Shown in pieces: positions 47,179 through 58,283 of a stretch of 64,000 nt of DNA (the stretch's first letter is position 1; each line of letters opens with the position of its first letter). Source of the DNA: Ottelia alismoides (taxonomy: Eukaryota; Streptophyta; Magnoliopsida; Alismatales; Hydrocharitaceae); NCBI GenBank assembly GCA_037367405.1, contig JAZKJV010000386.1, positions 186,001-250,000 of the forward strand, read 5' to 3'. The notes under the pieces were generated by a model. The model ran no database searches and was not told where the DNA came from. It saw nothing but the letters and a program-made list of their open reading frames with translations. A program made the translations under genes and the position numbers.

Positions 47179-49161
47179 TACCAAAGACTCCTCACGAGCT
47201 CTGGTATGGTTCCAAGCCTAGTGTTAAACACTTGACGGTTTGGGATGCTTGGTCCATGCGAAAAACGTGGACGCAAGTAAGCTAGAATCTCGCACTCGTG
47301 AGTGCTACTTCATTGGGTATGTTAAAGATGGTATTGGATACCAGCTTTATGACCCTGAGACCCAAAAGGTTTTTGTCTCTAGGGATGTGAAATTTATGGA
47401 GGATGATTTCCTTAAAGGTCAAGACAAGAATGAAGTAGAGGAACTCATTGAATCCCCTGAGGATTCTAAGATTCTTGAACCATAAACTAAAGAGATAAAT
47501 GAAGATGAAACTCCCATACCTCTTCGAAGGAGTTCGAGGGTGGTTGCACCACCTGAAAGTTATGGATTCCATGTGTCAGGTGAGACTGACATTGATCCTT
47601 CTTCATTTGATGAAGCTCTCGCATATCATGACATGGATAGATGGATGCTAGCAATGAAGTCAGAAATTGACTCCATGCATAAGAATGGTGTATGGACCCT
47701 AGAGGATCCACCTAAAGGGGTAAAATCCATTGGGTGTAAATGGATCTTCAAGAGAAAAAGGGGACCTCATGGAAAGTAGAGACTTTCAAGGTACGGCTCG
47801 TAGCCAAGGGCTACACACAGAGAGAAGGCATCGACTATGATGAGACGTTCTCTCATGTGGCCATGCTTAAGTCCATCAGGACACTGCTAGCAATAGCTGC
47901 ATCTCTTGACTACGACATCTGGTAGATGGATGTTAAAACAGCCTTCCTCAATGGATACCTCGAGGAGGATATCTATATGGAGTAGCCCCATGGCTTCATA
48001 GTTGAGGATGGTAAAGTATGCAAGCTGAAGAAATCCATCTATGGGCTCAAACCAGCTTATCGTAGCTGGAACATCTGATTTGACGAAACCATAAAGAGTT
48101 ATGATTTTGTGCAGAATCCTGATGAACCTTGTGTGTACAAGAAGCTTAGTGGGAGCACCATTGTGTTCATCTTGCTTTACGTAGATGATATCCTTATCAT
48201 TGGGAATAATACAGGAATGATGACCAGTGTGAAGATTTGGCTATCCCATACCTTCGAGATGAAAGATCTTGGAGAAGCCTCTTACATCTTAGGCCTGAAG
48301 TTGTTCAGAAACCGAGAAAAGAGAATATTGGGATTATCACAACATGGATACATCAAGAAGATTCTTGAATGATTTCGTATGGATAGTTCCAAGAAAGGAT
48401 TCCTCCCCTTAGGACATGGTATCCATCTGTCCAAAGGGATGGCTCCTCAAAGTGTTGAGGAAAGGAAGGCCATGGTCGGATGCCCTTACGCATCAGCCGT
48501 AGGAAGCTTGATGTATGCCATGATGTGTACTAGGCCAGACATCTGCCATGTAGTGGGAGTGGTAAGTCGTTACCAATCCTGCTATGGAGAGAAACACTAG
48601 AATGCAGTAAAGAACATATTCAAATATCTAAGATGGACGCAAGATTACATCTTGGTCTATGGGGATGGTGATCTCCAAATCTTGAGATATACAGATTCAG
48701 ACTTCCAGTCGGATATTGATGATCGAAAGTCGACATCATGGTTTGTATTCCTGTTGAACGGTGGTGCTGTGAGCTGGAGAAGCAAGAAGCAGGACATTAC
48801 GGGGGATTCAACAACAGAAGCTGAATACATTGCCGCATCGGATGCTGCAAAGGAGGCGATGTGGTTACGCAAGTTCATCTTGGAGCTTGGCATAGTTTCC
48901 TCTAATACTCACGTCCCGTTACTCTGTGATAAAACTGGAGCCATTGCCCAAGCAAAGGAACCCAGGTGCCATCAAAAGAGCAAGCACGTGGAAAGGAAAT
49001 ACCACATCATTCGGGAGATTCAAAATCGTGGGGATGTCATCATCACCAAGGTGGCCTCTGCCGACAACATTGCTGATCCTCTTACCAAACCTCTGACATA
49101 GAAGGTTTTTGACCAGCATGTAATGAGTATGGGTTTACGGATTGTACCTGAATGGTTCTGA
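47179..49161 (+). pseudogene. Integrase end, RT and RNase H of C1
   Basis: The integrase tail (PKTPHELWYGSKPSVKHLT, CYFIGYVKDGIGYQLYDPET, FVSRDVKFMEDDF) leads into RT: MKSEIDSMHKNGVW, GCKWIFKRKRG, VRLVAKGYTQREGIDYDETF, MDVKTAFLNGYLEEDIYME, the catalytic LLYVDDILIIGN (near 48171-48206), then GSLMYAMMCTRPDICHVVGVV and RNase H (YTDSDFQSDIDDRKSTSWF, STTEAEYIAASDAAKEAMWL). Two frame changes occur near 47240 and 47775. Stops at 47923, 47983, 48076, 48370, 48598 and 49099 all fit CAG, CGA or TGG ancestors; one TAA lies at 47483. The natural end is TGA at 49159. Confidence 0.88.
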
Positions 49162-49176
49162 GGGCTAGTGGGAGAT
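49162..49176 (+). other. Polypurine tract of C1
   Basis: GGGCTAGTGGGAGAT, directly before the 3' LTR start TGTTGGACATG and identical to the tract of C2. Confidence 0.88.
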
Positions 49177-51911
49177 TGTTGGACATGTGAGCCCTGGGCG
49201 AACCATTCTTACAATGAATGTTATTGTAATATTTATGTTTATTAATAAAAGTTATTGATGTTTCACTCCTTTTTTGAAATTATATGAATGAACGCACTAT
49301 AAGGTCCCTCTGTACAATTAGGGTTATGTACCATGGCCATCTTGATGATCATATATCTGTTGATTCATTAAATGAATCATAGAGGCTGGTGTTTGGATGG
49401 ATATCTAAGGAGTTGGATAGAGGACTCATCAAGCACCATCAAATGATTGTCAAGTGAAGATCTCCAACCTGAGTAGGAGAGGGCAATCCTTTCTCACATA
49501 GGCTAATATCTGACCGACTTCTCGATGCAGATCCTCTGCATAGGAATAGTGATTCGGAGGTGTCAGATTAGTTAGGTCAAGGTTGACTTAACGAGATCGA
49601 GATAACCAAAGTCTTATGTTGAATGCTGTCACAACATAGGCACATCCTCTGACCGGAGACAGATGTATTGCTATATGTATGAGTGTGTACATTTGGCAGA
49701 CCAATAGGTTGATGACCTAACCAAGGTCTATACACCAGCGAGCTGGTGTGCATATAAGGGCATATGAGCAATACGATATCTCAAAGGGATCATACAGGTT
49801 CTCTTATGAACCGGAAGACATGAGCTCACTCATGAGGTATTGGGACCGATCAAATTCCATGCATGGTCGTCGTGCTTTGGAAGCATGACATGAATTGGAA
49901 GGTATGATATATGCTTTGGGAAAGCATATGATCGATACCAACTCCCAATGACCAAGATTGAGAAACTTAGTGATCAAACCCTGAAGAAGACAATGTAAAA
50001 TTGATCTTGATCTTCGGGTTGACCATGGGTCTTCCAGTATGCAGGATGTATAAGTATTTGGAATACCTGAGGGTGATGTCATCATAAACGATTGTATATC
50101 CATGACGCTTCCATTCCGAGGGAGTGATGAAACAAGTCTGGATTTTAGTGACTCCTTCCAGTAGAGAAGCAATCTGATCTTAGTCCAAGTGTTGGACATA
50201 GGTCTGAACAAGGCCCTAAATGTCGGTTTCGGTCACCATTTCGGTATCGACAAAATAGAATTTCAGTGAAATTTCGGTGGAATTTCGACCGGAATTTCGG
50301 TCATTTCGGTCATTTTTTGTACTAGGACCCCCATATTTCGGTCATTTCGGTCGAATTTTGATTTCGACTGGATATTGATATTTGACAGAAATTCGACCGA
50401 ATTTCGCTGAAATTTGAGGCCATGGGTATGAATGAGATTCAGATTCAAAGAAGATTAGATTTGCAGTCTTGATTTAATGAAGCATCTGTGGGAGGTTCGT
50501 ACGATCTGGATTAGAGATAAGATCTCAATATCCAAGTCACTATACATGGAATAATATAATCGCCATGTCCTTATCTCCAAGTATCTGCGGAGAAAGCACA
50601 TTATTCTTGAAAGGGTTCAAGAATAATTCATTTGATGAATTTCATATCCAAGCAAGAAGGACTTGATGATTAAATGAGATTTAATTATCAAGCATAATAT
50701 GAATAGGATTCATATTATAATAATTATCCAAGATAATTAAATGGGATTTAATTATCAAGGATTGGAGAATGTGGATAATACTATCCATGATATATGTGTG
50801 TTATAAATATTATTTATAATATACATATATTCAAGAGAGAGAAATTTCGTAAATAGCATTTGTTGATTATTAAATTTGGATTGGATTCACATTTATTAAT
50901 TAACAAATTAGTTTGGGTTGTGAATTTGATTCACATATTTTTTAATGGCATGATGGAAATTTTCAAAAATTAATTTGGAATTAATTTGGTGAATATTATT
51001 GAAATAATAGAGATAATTAGATAAAATAAAAGGAGACAAAATCAATCACCTAAAATAGAGGTGGCGTCACCTATGACTTGTTCATAGGTGACGCCCCCTA
51101 TGATTTAGGGAGGTTGGTTGCCTCCTCTTTTAGTTATCACATTATCTCTTGACAAATTAATTTATGATGAATTAAATTGTGTTGATAATATTGCAACATA
51201 TATTTAATTAAATTATAAATTAATGTTGTTGGTTTTAAGCCAACAACAATCATAGCCATTGATTTTACATAGACCAAGCATGGCCGTTGGATCTATGTGT
51301 CCCATGGATTGAGATCCTTTGGATCCAAAACTAATATAAAAGGAGGGATAGGCTAGCCTTTCTTGGTACATCATCTAGAGTTGTAGAAGACTACTACTCT
51401 CTCTCTCTCTCTCATTCTCGTGTGTGGCCTCTCTCCCTCTCAATCTCAACTGGTCGTCCACTTTGCATATTGAGGAGGAGAGCATCTTGCCTTCGCCATC
51501 AACGACTCGGGGATCTTCATCTTCTTTTGAGGTGACTTGCTCTAGAGGAAGACGACGGATTTTGTTTGACAAAATCAGGGGACTCCTCGCTTGGATCTTC
51601 ATCGAGGATTGCGGGAGGAACGCGACTCATCATCGTTCCCGCAAGTGCATTCTTCGTGGATCGGACTTGAGACAGGAGGGTCTCTCATTTGGGATCTTGA
51701 GATCACAACCATGCTTCAAGAGGTATTCCTTATACTTTGTGGTTTGGTGAAATGATCCGAGAAGTGTTCTCGTGATCATGTGGTTTCATCTTTAGTTTTA
51801 TAATTCTTTATTTCCACCGCATCTAGCGACTAGTGCGACTAGTTGCTCCGATTGCATACGATGCGATCGACACGCTTCCATGATGTGCTTAAGGATTCAC
51901 AATATCCTTCA
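49177..51911 (+). repeat. 3' LTR of C1
   Basis: The LTR runs from TGTTGGACATGTGAGCCC to CAATATCCTTCA, 2735 bp including a MITE of 216 bp plus its 8 bp duplication. Without these it is about 2.5 kb, as in C2. The LTR hairpin at 51063-51095 has arms of 14 bases (GGCGTCACCTATGA and its complement), longer than in the 5' LTR. The TATA box is at 51335-51343. Confidence 0.92.
50209..50424. mobile_element. hAT-like MITE in the C1 3' LTR
   Basis: A 216 bp insertion is flanked by the 8-base direct repeats GGTCTGAA (50201-50208) and GGTATGAA (50425-50432). The 5' LTR of the same element has a single GGTCTGAA at 32379-32386 with matching flanks, which is the empty site. The ends CAAGGCCCTAAATGTCGG and, inverted, CATGGCCTCAAATTTCAG agree at 13 of 18 positions. 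The inside is full of copies of ATTTCGGTC in both directions. An 8 bp duplication and CA-GG ends fit the hAT superfamily. It encodes nothing and would depend on a transposase from elsewhere. Confidence 0.88.
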
Positions 51912-52190
51912 AGAGATTAATCTAAGATCCGCTATCTAATAGAGTCAAAGTCTGATCAAGGTTCTCGCATCTGACATACGGTGCCCCTGTATCAGATATC
52001 TTGGGTGGGAGTCAGTTCTGAATAGCATCACATGTTTCCTTGGTTAACACATGAATTTCTGAACAATGTTTGTGCTGCCTCTTCTTTCTACGGATGGTAG
52101 TTCTCTCTTTGGGACTTTTCTCCAGAGGAGGGATGTGTGCCAGGGCTTCTGAAAGAGAGAGCCGGATCGTGAACTTGTTGATCATCTCTT
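51912..52190 (-). mobile_element. Fragment of an Athila-like gag-protease junction
   Basis: It aligns on the minus strand with 13580-13870 of E1: the segment before the protease (TVLTKE..., QNxLPPK), GAPYVRCEN and a piece of the protease start with GSRLINL. It begins directly after the copia LTR. It therefore may be the DNA into which C1 inserted, but the sequence to the left of C1 does not continue it. It ends near 52190. Confidence 0.7.
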
Positions 52191-52915
52191 GAGACTAAAA
52201 ATACTAACTTGTAAAATTGAACAATAAAATCTGAACCCTAATTTGAGACTAAAAATCTTTAAACGTTCACGTCTCTCTCGTATAGTCTCCTATGGACCCT
52301 CACTAACTTTTGAATTAATGTGCCTTCAATTAACTTCAAAACAAGACTAAATTCAAAGGAATCAGACTTCGTATATGAAACTTGGATTTTGGGCCCCTCA
52401 TTGTATATTGTACATATGGCCTTTTATTTTGTTTATTTTATCATTTTTTATTAATTATTAAAAATCTAAAAAAAGAGGTTACGTTGTAAATGTTTATTCT
52501 TTTTTTCACTAATTTTATTATGATTTTTATCTTTTTTACAAAATGACAAAAAAATTGTAAAAGAAAAAATGCAGTATTTTATACCTATAAAATACCACCT
52601 AAAATGGTTTTAGTACAAATGACTTATTTTGATATTAGGCCCTTCAGAAAAATGGTAGATCTCATCGAGACAAGCAACTTTTGTGTTGACTACCATTTGA
52701 TTTGAGCACTTTTGTTATGTCTTTTCTATTTTTTCTTTATATTTAAATTGTGATTTTTCTTGGAGCAACACGTTGTAGCTCCTGGAGTAGCCACGTATCA
52801 CTCCTATTTTATTTTTAAAATTTTCTATATTTATTTCTATTTATTTATTTATATTATTAATGTTGTTTTTGTTATTTAATGAATTTTTCTCGAACTTCGC
52901 GAGTCTCTTGTTGAC
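52191..52915 (+). repeat. LTR relic and unassigned sequence
   Basis: From about 52440 to 52870 this matches 29560-29960, including the motif AATGGTAGATCT with its partial complement AGACAAGCAACTT at 52650-52680. 52191-52439 shows no clear similarity. No gene is visible. It directly precedes a plus-strand gag relic, so it could be what is left of that element's 5' LTR, but no primer site is found. Confidence 0.5.
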
Positions 52916-54703
52916 ACCCCAAACCTACCGTCCTCAGAGGATCAAGGACAATCTCCCCCTGAGACCCTCGGTTTCATGGACACTCTTCCCATGAGACTAA
53001 GGTCAGTAAGTCACTCTTCATTCTCGAGGGTGGTCAGACCTAGACCAACCCTCTTTTCTTTCACCACATAAAGGAAGACTCCCACCTCGATGCTTATAGA
53101 TCGCCTACAATCCCAGTACCGCACAAAATGAGAAGTGGCTTAGGCTGGTTGTACCACCAAATGTTGGATAATTAAACATCACTTCTTGACACTCCTTCCA
53201 AAGTTCTATGCCACTACAATAGACGATTCATACATGTTTATGCAAGAGTTTGAAATGGGATGTGACAATCTAGGATGACATGGTGTATCTCAGGATTACA
53301 TATGTCTTAGAGCCTTCCCCTTTGTTGTAGCAGACAAAGACACCAGTTGGCTGAAGAATTTGCAGACGGTAGTCATCTTGTGGGCGACAGTAAAGGACAT
53401 GTTCCTCAAGAAGTTATAACTATTGAGTAAGACTAATCAGATGAGGTCCCTGATATAGAGTTTCACGTAGATGTCCCATAAGCCTTTCCATGAGGCATGT
53501 GAGAGATTCAAGGACCTGATTGAAAAGTCCCAAGCTCATTATATTGATCGACCAATCCTATTCTAAAACATGTATAGTGGTCTGACTCCTGAGGCTCAAG
53601 GATTGTTGAATGCAGCTTGTGGAGGTTTCTATCTGAATAGGGGAGCCGATATGGTTTGGATGGTTTTATTGCAGATGGCAGAAACAAGACGGACCAGATC
53701 ATCTAGCAGAGCTTATGACAAGCCACTTCCAATGGTAAGAACAATTGTCATCGATCTGGCAAATGACCTACTCCCCAACATGGGGAATATTACATATAAA
53801 TTAACAAATATTGACAAGATTGAAAAGAAGGTGAGCGATATTCACAAGCTCCTCGAGTGGGAGAACCTCACTAAGCTTCCAAAGTAGATGGTAGATATAG
53901 CTGATAGTGTATCTAATATGATGATACCTACCCTGTCTGCACCCCCTGTTCTAATCTACCGAGTACACCGCATTCAGGAGCAGCTCATGTAGGGGCCTCA
54001 CAACATGTAGACTCAGGGTTATCAAGAGGTTCATGAGAGATAGTTCACGGAGTGGACCATTGAGATAGTAACCGAGGATCCTCGACAGGTGTGGGAGGTG
54101 AATGGGATCTGGTACACTAATGATACCAATGGCACCCAGCTTCAATAGCAGTTGCGCCGACAATACCCCCCCAAAAACCCAGTATCGCCAATTTCCATCC
54201 TCCCAGCAACAGCAGCCGGGATATCATGCACCCCTTCATTATCAGCGGAATCCCCCTCAACAGAGCATGTACCATCAGCAGGTCCATTAGGGACCTAACA
54301 GATCGCATCATGGTCATCAACAATCTTCTTAAGGGAAGGACCACAGAGCCTCATCCCCAGGGACCTATGACCTTCAGAGGATCCTTGATGAGCACAAACT
54401 CATCCGCAATGAGCTGCATGATCAGAGAATTGACATCAATCAGATTTCTCGTTGGCATGATGAGTTCATTGCCCCTAGGACCTCCATCCAAGATAGGTTA
54501 AGGTTAACCCCAACAACCTGAACTTAGGACAGAATTGCTAGAAGGATCAAGTATACTATTCCGATCTCTTAGAATCAGGTCATGAGATTCTACCGCATGA
54601 TGTTCATTATCTTACTCTCAAGAGCAGTAGGAGCATGCAGACCCCCGATATGGCACGGTGGAGTGGAACAGAGGATACCGATGAGCCAACCCTTGTGGAT
54701 AGA
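52916..54703 (+). pseudogene. Relic gag of a plus-strand Athila-like element
   Basis: The domain reads MFMQEFEMGCDNL, LRAFPFVVADKDTSWLKNL, KPFHEACERFKDLIEK, then GLTPEAQGLLNAACGGFYLN (near 53577), matching the E1 gag at the same order. Further down VNGIWYTND near 54100 matches VNGIWYDRP of E1, followed by a Q- and P-rich part and a segment like DEFI in E1. Several stops and frame changes are present. It is cut at 54703 by E2; its pol would lie beyond the window. Confidence 0.8.
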
Positions 54704-57700
54704 TGATGACCATGAAATTCGACGAGCGACTAAGGGAGATAAATAACTCAGGTCGTTGTGACCTCAATCACTCAAAAATCGGTCAATCAAGAAAAGATAT
54801 AAACCACCAAACAGGGAGATAAATAAAGAAAATCGCAAGCGGTCCTCGCTATTTTTATTAACCTGGTATAGCGACTAGGGTCGGACTCAAGGAGCACAGG
54901 ATGGCCGAGATGTCCTACGAAGTAGTCAAATCGAAAAATAAGGAAGAAAATATTTTTGGTGGATTTTAATGATTTTGTGTTTTTAATTTTGTAAGAAAAC
55001 GATATAAACAAGCAACAACCACAATTTATTTAAGCACTCAAAAATACTCCAAAAATTCAAATAAATTTTATTTATGTTTTTTATGTCTTTTAGTATTTTT
55101 GGTAATTTTCTGAAATTTTATAATTTTTATTTGATTTTCTAAAAAACAAAAAAGGGGAAAACAATGCTCACTGTGTAGCCAGACTTGAAAGATCAATTAA
55201 AAATATATAATTGGTCTACAAAATTTTGGATATAATTTTTGTGAAAAATATATGCAGAAATTAAACTACAGAAAAAGAGTTTGCATTTTTTTAATTTTAC
55301 AAAATTTTTACTGATTTTTATAAGATTTTTAGGGTTTTTAAAATTTTAAGGGTTTTAATAATCCAAATAAGCCAAAATTTTGAAAGAAGATAGAAAACAA
55401 CAAAATTAACTAGCACTAATTTTTTTTAGAATTTTTAGAGAAGTTTTTATATTTTTCTTTGATTTTTCAATTCAGAAAGTAACAAAAATACGTGTTTTTT
55501 ATTCTTAAAAATAGTAAAAAGCCTAAAAAATGTCCCAAAAATTTAGGAAAAGTTTTACACAGTGGCAGGAGCCATGTCTCCAAATTCCACCTAATTTGGA
55601 TTTGATTTCATATTTTATTCAATAAAAACAAGGCAAACATCAAGCAAGGACCTAAATGCAAGAAAACATACTTCCATGGGCTTAAATGTAACACGTGTTA
55701 AAACCTTAGGGTAGAAAGTGTAAGAAGTCCAACCAATGAGCACATGCTCGAATTAATTCACGCACAGGGGTATAAATGCGAATATGAAAAACTTAATTTC
55801 ATTCCATAACACAAACAAACTCTGAGCCCATACATGCAAAATGTCCGAAAAGATCACGTGACAATGCACGTGTTCCACGTAGATAGGGACTACAATGCAA
55901 ATAAAATAAACAAAAGGTCCACAGTGCAATTTATCCAAAATTAAAACAACTACACTAAATATATACAAGACTAAACTATAAATGCAATAAAAAGAGGGCC
56001 TAAGGAAAATTGCCCCTTTATTAAGGATCTGCGGAAGAAGGAGTGCCACGTGTAATATCCAACAGCTATGGTGCGTGGCTAACCCTTCGCTGGATCAACG
56101 TTGAGGAAGACGCCATGTGGAGATCTAACGGTGGAGAGTAGCGGACGCCTTTTCGCGCATGAACGCCCTCGATCGAATCCTAGATATATTGAATGGTAGA
56201 GGCCTCTCATAAATGAACGGCTCTGATCAGAACTAGAGCGGGAGGCCCGATCGAACGGCAACTGAAGCTCCTCCAATAACATCTCGCCGGCGAGTTTCGC
56301 CGGCCCAATGTGCACGGTGGGAAGCTCCTTCGGAGTTGCTGAGATGTGGAGAAGGATGCTCGGACTCTTCCGCACCTGGTGGGTACCTCCGATGAGGCTG
56401 GGAAGCTTCGGAGAGCTCCGACGATGAAGGAGATGCAAAGCTCCTGTGCCTGGATGTTTAGACCTCCAGATGGGGTCGATTCGACCTGCAAGCTGCACAG
56501 CAAGAAACCTTGGTCGAGTGCAAAGTGCCTCGACCCGGTGAGCGGTGGAATGGGTGCGTGTAGGAGGCAGGGCGGCGCCCTCCGGCGAGGCGACGACGGA
56601 GGAGGGCGAGGTACCTGCTCCGGGGGGAGTCAGGGTGAATGGAAGGGTGAAGAAGGTGGAGCAAGGTCTGGAGAAGGTGGTTGAGTGGTCAGAATGGCAG
56701 ATAGATGATCGAAGCGATGGGGATTCGCCGATGAAGGCCGGCGGCACAAATTGGGGGTTTTCTGAAATTAAGCAAACCTAGAGAGTATCTGACCTGAAAG
56801 ATGGCGGAAATCGTCTGGGCTGGAGGCCAAGGACCTCCGGGGTCGTTGCCTCGATGGCTCGACGGGGCCAGAGGCTCGGGCGCACCTTGCGGCGGCGCAC
56901 GACGATGAAGCTCGTCGGATCAGTGGTTCCTGGCTGCTCGTGCCGTGCTGCGACCCTCTCTCACATAGTTGTCACTCAGGAGAAAGAGAGGAGCTCACTG
57001 GAGACGAGGGGGAAGGCCAAAGATGGTCTGAGAAGAGCGGCGGAGTTGAGCTATATAGTGGAAAGGGTTCGGCTAAAATGGAGTCGGGCAGGGTTCGACG
57101 AGGCATGGATCCCTAAAATAATCACCGGACGTGGATCAGGAATGAACCAAGAGTAATCGGAGCATGGGGTTTCGATGGATGGTGGTCGGATCAAGCCTAC
57201 AAAAATTTGAGAAATCGGGTCGGGGGCAAGATCAACGGATGAGTGGTCCAGGGGGGAGTGGATCGGGGGTCAACATCCCCCGTGGACATGGGATAATTCC
57301 GTCCTCTTATTATTTAGAAATTCAATTAAAATTATTAAATGACTTTATTTCGAAAAAGTTTAAACATAAAAAATGTTTATTATTTTTCAGATTATTTTTT
57401 AGTGATTTTTATTTATTTTTTTGAAAAATAAACAACATATTGACATTATATTATTATATGTAGGTATATATACATATGTATTTTTTATTTTTAATTGTTT
57501 ATTTTTGCATAATTATTCCAATTATATATTTTGTTTATTTTCAACATAAAATTTGGAATAAAAAGGTATTTTTATATTATTTTTAGGATTTATTTACATG
57601 AGTTAAATAAATACATTTATAGATCTGTACGTGGTATATATACAAGGTGGGAAGTGATTTTTATTATTTTTGTTTTTATTTTTCTGATTTTTATTTTATT

Positions 57701-58246
57701 TATTTACACCATAAAATGTGGAGTATAAAAACAATTTTTTATTGGATTTATTTATTATTTACAAGGAGAAAATAAATAGGCCTTTTATTATATATACATG
57801 GTCTATGTACACTGAAGAGAGTGAATTTTATTTATTTGTATTTTCTTTTATTTTTCCCATTTTTATTTTAGTTTTATTTTTACAAATATGTAGAAAATAT
57901 GAGAAACACTTTTCAATTTTTATTTTGAGGAAAATAAATTTATTTAAATACATAGGATTATGTACAAGTATGATTAACCTTATCTCCCTCTACTTGGATT
58001 CTTTTCGGTCAGGCCCATGCTGAGCCCTCCCTTGGGATTAGGTCACTCAATATTTATTCTAAATATTTCCCTCTTTTTCTTGTGTTTCTTTATTCCTTTA
58101 TTTTCACACAAAAAAATGCTTTTTATGCATATTTACATCATGCATGTGTTTTGGCAACTTATAGTATTTACACACATTTACAAGGTATTTGGCTAAGGTT
58201 TCTAGCTAAAATAAAGTAATAAAGAGTGGTGATTTGGGATTCATTA
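54704..58246 (-). repeat. 3' LTR of E2
   Basis: It starts TGATGACCATG and ends ATTCATTA, which is TA in place of the usual CA. Its length is 3543 bp. It aligns along its length with the E1 LTR, with the same AT-GC-AT mosaic, the inverted repeat around GCCGGCGA (56286-56304) and the same promoter position, but it has diverged clearly (by eye around 70 % overall). A 222-codon frame at 56747-56079 in the GC-rich core is not conserved as one frame in E1, and I do not call it a gene. Confidence 0.85.
57051..57057 (-). promoter_or_regulatory. TATA box in E2 LTR
   Basis: TATATAG on the minus strand, followed by CTCAACTCCGCCGC, corresponds to the TATAAAG of E1 followed by CCGAGCTCCGCCACC. Confidence 0.6.
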
Positions 58247-58283
58247 CCCCCCTATACTTTACTTTTGCTAGTCCCTTAGCAAA
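58247..58283 (-). other. Polypurine tract of E2 with upstream hairpin
   Basis: In sense AAAGTATAGGGGGG abuts the LTR. The upstream hairpin has arms TTTGCTA and TAGCAAA (58264-58283), the same as in E1. Confidence 0.85.

Larger units (their letters stand above)
31808..51911 (+). mobile_element. Ty1/copia retrotransposon C1 (interrupted by C2)
   Basis: This is a plus-strand element in copia order: gag, protease, integrase, RT, RNase H. Its 5' LTR lacks the first 450-460 bases and the last 295 or so, the PBS is lost, and its 3' LTR is complete (49177-51911). The element C2 sits in its integrase at 36727-47173. Without C2 it would be about 9.7 kb. Several stops and frame changes break pol. I do not assign a named copia lineage. 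Confidence 0.88.

Noticed and set aside
56079..56747. 222-codon frame in the GC-rich core of the E2 LTR
   Set aside because: The E1 LTRs do not keep it as one frame, and GC-rich DNA often lacks stops by chance. No domain is recognised.
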